Assembly (NCBI GenBank): GCA_016630905.1
Contig: WBMQ01000004.1
Coordinates: 558,001-622,000 of the forward strand
Source: Capillidium heterosporum
Lineage: Eukaryota > Entomophthoromycota > Entomophthoromycetes > Entomophthorales > Capillidiaceae
Reading direction: 5' to 3'
Length of the DNA stretch: 64,000 bases
Shown here: piece after piece, positions 57,892 through 64,000 of the stretch
How the letters are laid out: each line of letters begins with the position of its first letter
How positions within the stretch are numbered: the stretch's first letter is position 1
Position numbers and translations under genes: made by a program
The notes under the pieces: model-generated
The model's input: only the letters and a program-made list of their open reading frames with translations
Told to the model about the DNA's origin: nothing
The model's database searches: none

Positions 57892-58843
57892 TTACTGTCT
57901 CTGGATGAAGACGTCGTCGGCTGGTTGATCCAATAAATTGACCTTGACTGGTTTAGCCACTTCGGGGGTATGCAAAATCTGAGTTGTAAACGGAACTCCC
58001 GTACTAGTATTGACACCCCCGTCCAAAACTTGAACCGACTGAGCTAGGACGACAGCCTGGTGTATTCTGTCGCGAAGATACTTGAACCTCGGTTGTGAAG
58101 CCAAAGTCGTCGTCGAATCGGGTATCCAAATTGGTACGGAACTCATCTTCTTCAAGTTCGGTGTCGGTACCGGGATAGGCCTCCAAGTCCTGGGTCGCGT
58201 TGGCATCGATGTAAAGGACTTTGGGTTGGGTATGGTGGGTGAAGTTCTCAGACTTGGCTGTCAAAAACATAGATGATCGGCTGTTCTTACGTATGTGGGA
58301 GATGTGAGAACCACGTCGTTCCAATAAGTCATGCTCATCGGGACTTCGCTTTTAAATGAATGAAAATAAACGATTTAATATGTGAATATAAATGCTGTAG
58401 TTACCAGTTTAAGTAAGGATTCCCGTCTGGTGCGATACTTTATATAGTCTACGACACCACCTTTCTGGGCTATCTCCTCCCGATTTCGGAAATAGAATAT
58501 ACCAGCTAATACCCCACATAGGAACAGTACTCCTGCCACTACTGAACTAGCTATTATTGGGACTTTATCTCCACTATCCTCATGTGGCTTACATTCTAAC
58601 TTTGGGCAGTCGAAGCAGTTACGTTCGATTTGAAAACATTTGTATCCAGATTCACACTTACATGCGGTGATGTCTAGTGACGAACAGGAGCTTGAATCGA
58701 TACATTTTACTTCAGCTAATTTGAATATTTGGTTAGGAATTCAAAAGCTTTATTTAAAACTAGTTACCTTCTTCCTCACTATCACCTCTAATTCCTACTA
58801 CCAATAGTAGCGCTATTATCAGAAATAAATATAGTTGCCGCAT
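57892..58843 (-). CDS. OPY2: OPY2-like single-pass membrane anchor (C-terminal frame uncertain)
   Basis: Fungal Opy2 anchors the Ste50-Ste11 MAPK module to the plasma membrane. Exon 1 (58843-58768) encodes a signal peptide (MRQLYLFLIIALLLVVGIRG). Exon 2 encodes a Cys-rich ectodomain with spacing C..C-x-C...C...C..C...C (TACKCESGYKCFQIERNCFD) like the Opy2 N-terminal domain, a TM helix (IIASSVVAGVLFLCGVLAGI) and a basic juxtamembrane stretch. The cytosolic tail is Ser/acidic. Near 58090 the frame either runs on to a TAG at about 58004 or changes by +1 into a frame ending at 57892 (QPADDVFIQRQ). A 25-nt GT..AG intron would also make that change. Confidence 0.75.
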
Positions 58844-60129
58844 CTGATGAAAACTTTGAGTTGGATTTTTCTAGTTGAGGTGGAATAATTCAAAGTTGAG
58901 CATCCCAAGTTCCAGTCAAGCAATACATTCTGGCAGCCTCAACAAGTCTATTTTGGAACCTAATTAATAAATTTTGGAATTCCGCCTTTTCGAATCAAAT
59001 CTTTGTGTTTATTTTCTAAAATCCAACAAAGTGCATAATATAAATTATCTATTGGATGTATTTGTCCCAATGCTAGAAATTTTGCCAAGCATATGAAAAG
59101 CGGGTGCAAAATTATATTTAAAGTTCAAGAAAGTCAATCCGAAATATCATTTCAGTTAATACTTCAAAAAGTACTGTAAGTTGAGAAATCACATATCATT
59201 CAAAGGGTATTCTTTGACGAGCTTTTATTTAAGACGATAACAAAATGTAAAGAAATACTGAAGACAAGCTTTATCTGAAAAGATGCCGACTTTACTGACA
59301 TCGTGACTTTTGTACAAATCCCTTAACCATATGCAAACGTATCTACAATCAAATATGTTGTCCATAATAGGAGTAGCTTAATAAAAATAGGCCCATATAC
59401 AATAGCTTGTTTAGATCCTAAGCTACCAACATTATATTTTCAATAAATAACTGGCTTTTCAACCTTGTATTTGCTTCTAATTAGACCACCTTACCAATAC
59501 TCTTCATTACTAGTGCTATTCAATCCTTTGGGATTCTCAGATGTGCTTCAATTTAAGCTACTAGATACCCTTACAACGATGCTCATCGTATATCTAGCAG
59601 ATACCCTTTCTTTTCTAAATTGACCAAGATATTAAAAAATCAGAATACTAGCAGTACGTCGTTACCCGATATCGAACCTTGACTCATCAGGCTATTCGGA
59701 TAATTTTTTATATTACTTCCTAAGCACCCTTCCGATTGGTCGAGTTTTAATCAGATTTAACCTTTAACTTTCAACTTTCAAAGGTTTAGCTTGATTAAAT
59801 TTAATTTGAAGTGGGGTGTACGGAAACTTTAACTAGATTGAAACACCTAGAATCCAACAGTGTAAGGCAAATTTAAACAATTAGCCGATCTCATTGGCTT
59901 AATAGTATACCTAAACAGAGCCGTAAGAAATGACAAGTAGCACTATACTATAAGATGACAGGAAGCTTCCTCTTTTGAGTCTGTAAGAGTTCAGGTCTAA
60001 GTCCAAGTCCAAGTTCAAGTTCAAGATCTAATTAATTTTTGGTTCGTACAGCAATATATATTTAATAAAGTAAGTGGATAACTATATGTAGTATTAATCT
60101 TTTCATTTATTTTTTGTTTGAACAAAGGT
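58844..60129. other. AT-rich intergenic DNA with short CAAGTC repeats
   Basis: No gene recognised. A short run of 6-bp repeats (CAAGTC/CAAGTT) lies at about 59996-60026. A GT..AG pair (about 60070-60127) just before the carrier start codon suggests a 5'-UTR intron ending 2 nt before the ATG. Confidence 0.5.
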
Positions 60130-62178
60130 ATGGCAGAAGCAACAAAGGCTGAGATAACCAACCAACTTACCGGTATCACTATAAAAACCCCTTCTGTACC
60201 TTCGGAAACCGTTGAACGCTACCGTCGTGTGTTCCAAAAGCACGCCAGCCACAAGGTCGGTGACGAAAGTTTCCTAACCAAGGAGGACTTCATATCGGCT
60301 ATTACCCCCTACGAAGACTACGTCCACATAAAACGTTCCCAGTATGGTATTCTATTCAACCTAGCGGACACCTCGCGACGTAACCTTCTTTCTTTTACCG
60401 ACTTTGTCGTCTTCGAAGACCTACTCTCAAAGCCGGATGCTGAGTATCAGATCGCCTTCAAGCTATTCGATATCGAATCCAAAGGTAAAGTCTCGATAGC
60501 TAACTTCAAGAAAGTGCTGTCAGCCAACTGGGACCCCGAATCGACTCCTTTCGACTTCAACTCAGAATGGCTGAAGTTGTACACCGGGAGTGCCAATTTG
60601 AATCATGAGATCCAGTTCGAAGCCTTCTGCCAGATGTTAAAAGGTTTAATGGCCGAGCGGGTACGTCAGACCTTCAAGTTCTTTGACAAGTCAAGCACTG
60701 GTTTCATCTCCCCCGAGCAGTTCAAGTCCATTGTCCAACAGGTGAGCAAGTACAAGTTGAGTGATGACGTCATCGCATCGGCTCCCACGCTGTGCAACTT
60801 GTTCTCAGGCAACAACGTAAGTTACGCCAACGTCATCGCCTTCCACAACGTAGTAAGGCAGCTAGATTTGGTTGAGCACATTGTCGAAGCTTGCCTCAGC
60901 CAATCGAAGTCAGGTACCGTAACTAAACATGAGTTCATGAACTCGGCAACTTCGGTAGCTCGTTTTGCCACTTTCACCCCAATGGAGGTCGATATCATCT
61001 TTCACTTTGCCGGTCTGAACAATCCCACCGGTAAGTTAACTCGAGCCGATTTTGCCCGCCTCTTGGACCCCACCTATAGCCCCAGCCAGATTCCCATCCA
61101 ATCTAGTTCGGAAGAGCCTAGTAAATTCGGATCCTTCGGTTGGGAGGCCGTCAAGGGTGCCTACTCCTTCCTCCTAGGCTCTATTGCTGGTGCCGTCGGC
61201 GCTACTGTAGTCTATCCCATCGATCTGGTAAAGACACGAATGCAGAACCAGCGTTCCGCTGTAGTCGGTCAAGTCATGTACAAGAACTCGATCGACTGCT
61301 TCCAAAAGGTTATCAAGAACGAAGGTGTCTTGGGTTTGTACCGTGGTCTAGGTCCTCAACTAGTAGGTGTTGCCCCCGAGAAGGCCATCAAGCTAACAGT
61401 TAACGATCTGGTACGATCAACCCTCACCAACAAGAACACGGGGGAGATCACGCTACTTTCGGAAATCATTGCCGGTGCCTGTGCCGGAGGTTCGCAAGTC
61501 ATTTTCACCAACCCCTTGGAAATCGTCAAGATCCGTTTGCAAGTGCAAGGTGAGCTCTCCAAGTCAATGGACGCACCACCCAAGCGTTCGGCCATCTGGA
61601 TCATCCGTCACCTCGGTTTGGTTGGCCTCTACAAGGGTGTTGGCGCCTGCTTGCTGCGTGACGTTCCCTTCTCAGCCATCTACTTCTCAGCCTATTCTCA
61701 CCTCAAGAAGGACTACTTCCAAGAGTCTTCAACCAAGAAACTGAGTCTGGGTGAGTTGTTAGTAGCCGGTGCCGTCGCCGGTATGCCAGCCGCCTACCTC
61801 ACGACACCAGCCGACGTCATCAAGACCCGACTTCAAGTCGAAGCCCGTTCCGGTCAGACCACCTACAACGGCATCTTGGACGCCGGTCGTAAGATCCTCA
61901 AGGAGGAAGGCTTTGCTGCTTTCTTCAAAGGTGGACCCGCCCGTATCTTCCGATCTTCGCCCCAGTTCGGCTGCACCTTGGCTGTCTACGAATTGCTGCA
62001 ACGTACCTTCCCATTGCAAGGCAACGAGGCCAACGTCACCCAAGCCGTCAACAAGGTTGTCATGCCCCAATCTACTGCTGATCACAGCGCTCTGAAATCT
62101 CGAAACGCCTTAAAACTGCTGTTAAGTTTGGACTACAAGTTTGGTGTCATAGCTCCCCCACTCAACAAGGCCATCTAA
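60130..62178 (+). CDS. AGC1: Mitochondrial aspartate-glutamate carrier (AGC1/Aralar type)
   Basis: Inner-membrane exchanger of aspartate for glutamate, part of the malate-aspartate shuttle. One coding exon, 682 aa. The N-terminal half (about 330 aa) is the EF-hand regulatory domain, with a recognisable loop DKSSTGFISPEQF and several degenerate ones, as in aralar/citrin. The C-terminal half has three carrier repeats with signatures PIDLVKTRMQ, PLEIVKIRLQ and PADVIKTRLQ. C-ending codon bias is strong. The start is the ATG at 60130, preceded by a probable 5'-UTR intron acceptor. Confidence 0.96.
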   Translation: MAEATKAEITNQLTGITIKTPSVPSETVERYRRVFQKHASHKVGDESFLTKEDFISAITPYEDYVHIKRSQYGILFNLADTSRRNLLSFTDFVVFEDLLSKPDAEYQIAFKLFDIESKGKVSIANFKKVLSANWDPESTPFDFNSEWLKLYTGSANLNHEIQFEAFCQMLKGLMAERVRQTFKFFDKSSTGFISPEQFKSIVQQVSKYKLSDDVIASAPTLCNLFSGNNVSYANVIAFHNVVRQLDLVEHIVEACLSQSKSGTVTKHEFMNSATSVARFATFTPMEVDIIFHFAGLNNPTGKLTRADFARLLDPTYSPSQIPIQSSSEEPSKFGSFGWEAVKGAYSFLLGSIAGAVGATVVYPIDLVKTRMQNQRSAVVGQVMYKNSIDCFQKVIKNEGVLGLYRGLGPQLVGVAPEKAIKLTVNDLVRSTLTNKNTGEITLLSEIIAGACAGGSQVIFTNPLEIVKIRLQVQGELSKSMDAPPKRSAIWIIRHLGLVGLYKGVGACLLRDVPFSAIYFSAYSHLKKDYFQESSTKKLSLGELLVAGAVAGMPAAYLTTPADVIKTRLQVEARSGQTTYNGILDAGRKILKEEGFAAFFKGGPARIFRSSPQFGCTLAVYELLQRTFPLQGNEANVTQAVNKVVMPQSTADHSALKSRNALKLLLSLDYKFGVIAPPLNKAI

Positions 62179-62606
62179 TAGCTATAATCGAGTCACCTTA
62201 GGCATGTAACTTGTATCCAATTTAACCTCACCTTCCCCATAACCCTCTCCTCCACCTTTTCGTCTTCCCTTTTGCTCAAAGTCTGCGTTATATAAGCATG
62301 CAGTCTTGAAGTTAAACTTAGAGTCTATATACTTTGTTCTTTTCGATGTTCAAAATTTCGATTATAGATTTGAATGCTTATTACTTTTATATAGAAGTGA
62401 CTAATTAGTTTCAAAATCAAACGCATATATAACCATCAATTTGATTTAATAAATAATCAAAATGCAAAGTTGTTCAAGGCTATATAATCTTGAACTTTGT
62501 ATATTCTATGATTGTAAAGCTTTACAAATCTACATAAAGATATTTTTATTAAAGATTCAAAACCAACTTTAATTCAAAACTTTGAAAGTCTAAACCGTAC
62601 CCAAAA
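62179..62606. other. Intergenic DNA between convergent genes
   Basis: AT-rich; nothing recognised. Confidence 0.6.
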
Positions 62607-63847
62607 CTAAGGGCTCAGCTTGTAGTTGATAACTTCGGTACCGTAGTCGGTAGGTTCGTCGTCCTGATGAATAGGAGCTTCACTCTCAATCCCCGCCTTG
62701 GCATCGAACTTGGAATAGGTGGGGTAGATGTTGTAGATGGCTAACCCAGTTAGGACCAGCACAAAAGCAATGGGGTAAAGTTCGTGGGTCTAAAATTCAG
62801 GCATCAAAATCTATTTACAACATAAATGAAAATTACCTTGATGTTGGGTATGAATAGTAGACCTAGGATCAGGCCGTAAAAGTCGGAAGTCAACAGAGAG
62901 ATGTTATAGAAGGTGGCACTCGTCATCGATATCAAGATGGGTACACAGCTATACAATGAGAACATGGCAATTGTAAATCCACAGTACAATCCAACTAAAA
63001 ATAAGAATGATGGTCAAAATTCAAAGTTATAAATAAAAAATTACTAATGAAGGGTTCCCAGTTGATGGCAGCTAGTTCTTGACGCTCCAACACAGCCCTA
63101 AATTGAAAACTGTTAGAACTAAAAAGGTATAGCTAAAGCTTACAGTTGAATACCGTTAATGATGAGACCAAAGAATCCCAACATACCCAATATCTCCCAC
63201 TTGGGGTGCTGTCTTACGAAGAACTCCTCCAAAGTGTTGGAAACCGAGTAGAATAATGCACCGATGATACAGTAGATATCTCCCAGTATCACATTTTTGC
63301 CTACAAGATATGATTAACTAAGACCAGTAAAATAAAAATTACCTTCGTAGCTCTTTTCGGTCAAGACATCTGAAACGACTAGGAGTACCAGGCCACAAAC
63401 CGACAGAAAGACACCACTTAGGTGAGTCCAACGGTACCGTGTCTTCAAAAACAAATAGCTCAACAGTACGACCCCGGGTGTTGAGCAGGCGTTTATCAAC
63501 ATAGCACTCAAGTACCCAGTGTTACCAAACCCTTTGACAACAAAATAATTCCCCTCGACATCGACCAAAGCTAACAAGAAATACTTCCAGCCTCTAACTT
63601 TAAGGACGTTGAAGAACTGCTTATATCCTAACTTGTAGATGGTGAAGGAGGTATATACTAGACACAGCAAGATGTAGTTGACAAAGGATTGAAAAGTGGG
63701 AATACTTATATTGTAAGGGTCGGCCGACATTAGTCCGGTCGTTATGTTGGTCGTCGAGATACATAAAGATAAAAACTGACCTAAAAGTATAGCTAACCAG
63801 AACCTTGGGGTCTTGACGGCACGCTTCAAGTATTCTAATCGACTCAT
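62607..63847 (-). CDS. SLC35F1/F2/F6-like solute transporter (DUF914)
   Basis: Ten-helix drug/metabolite-superfamily membrane protein of the SLC35F group; substrate not established. Five exons (63847-63343, 63300-63144, 63097-63045, 62994-62837, 62789-62607) give 351 aa. Characteristic segments are ALVDVEGNYFVVKGF, LLSYLFLKTRYRWTH, GDIYCIIGALFYSVSNTLEE and TSATFYNISLLTSDFYGL. The C-terminal tail is acidic and cytosolic. Not to be confused with the UDP-GlcNAc transporter at 7175, which is a different SLC35 branch. Confidence 0.9.
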
Positions 63848-64000
63848 AGTGTTTGTTTATTTTAGGTATGGTTGTAGATGTTGAAAGTTCTTTTTTGAGT
63901 GGTGAAGGCAATAATAAAAAAGATAAAGTTTATTGACCTGTAACTAGAGTCCTACCGACATAAAACTAGGTTGGAGAAAAGTTGGAAAGGACCTTAAACT
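63848..64000. other. Upstream region of SLC35F-like gene
   Basis: 153 bp to the window edge. No feature recognised. Confidence 0.5.

Overview
This window is a stretch of eukaryotic nuclear chromosome, most likely from an early-diverging fungus. Three things point to a fungus: an OLE1-type stearoyl-CoA desaturase with a fused cytochrome b5 domain, a TUP1 WD40 co-repressor and an OPY2-like membrane anchor. Genes better known from animals and lost in many yeasts (KDM3-type JmjC demethylase, TBRG1-like FYRN/FYRC proteins, LAMTOR3, TTC36, a gp78/AMFR-type ubiquitin ligase) argue for a basal lineage such as Zoopagomycota or Mucoromycota rather than Dikarya. The exact group cannot be told from this sequence alone. 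Coding DNA is GC-richer and prefers C-ending codons. Intergenic DNA is very AT-rich. Introns are mostly 35-60 nt, GT...AG, commonly ending TTTAG or TATAG.

Layout: 0-8.5 kb holds UGP1, a tandem pair of glutamine-rich genes with duplicated promoters, and a UDP-GlcNAc transporter. 9-21 kb holds minus-strand genes: a gp78-like RING ligase, a small ankyrin protein, a KDM3-like demethylase, TBRG1-like paralog A and a Nudix hydrolase. 21.6-28.2 kb holds NAA40, then the divergent HCS1-type helicase and MSH2, which share a 218-bp promoter. 30-37 kb holds a bHLH factor, OLE1, an unknown repeat protein ending in a SUMO-interacting-like motif, a carnitine-pathway dioxygenase and VTA1. 38.8-48.3 kb is dense: TBRG1-like paralog B, LAMTOR3, FHIT, COA4, TTC36, a small ER-type membrane protein, PRP18 and an OTU2/OTUD6 protease. 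49-64 kb holds TUP1, a 4-kb gap with a decayed coding region, MsrA, an OPY2-like anchor, an aspartate-glutamate carrier and an SLC35F transporter. Nearly every gene is housekeeping. I see no operons, biosynthetic cluster, tRNA, rRNA or CRISPR.

Most worth a second look: (1) FHIT needs a 5-nt micro-exon that restores the conserved S-G-H of the HIT fold. (2) Four genes (both glutamine-rich copies, gp78 and MSH2) each carry exactly one surplus base in an otherwise intact frame; PRP18 and OPY2 show the same +1 offset but could instead hold unusually short introns. (3) The glutamine-rich pair is a fast-evolving duplicated family whose 3' half looks homogenised and whose promoter block is strongly conserved. 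(4) Three TGGCG-core sites lie at exact 21-bp spacing upstream of MsrA. Exon structures were read by eye from splice signals, frame continuity and remembered family sequences. No alignments or database searches were run.
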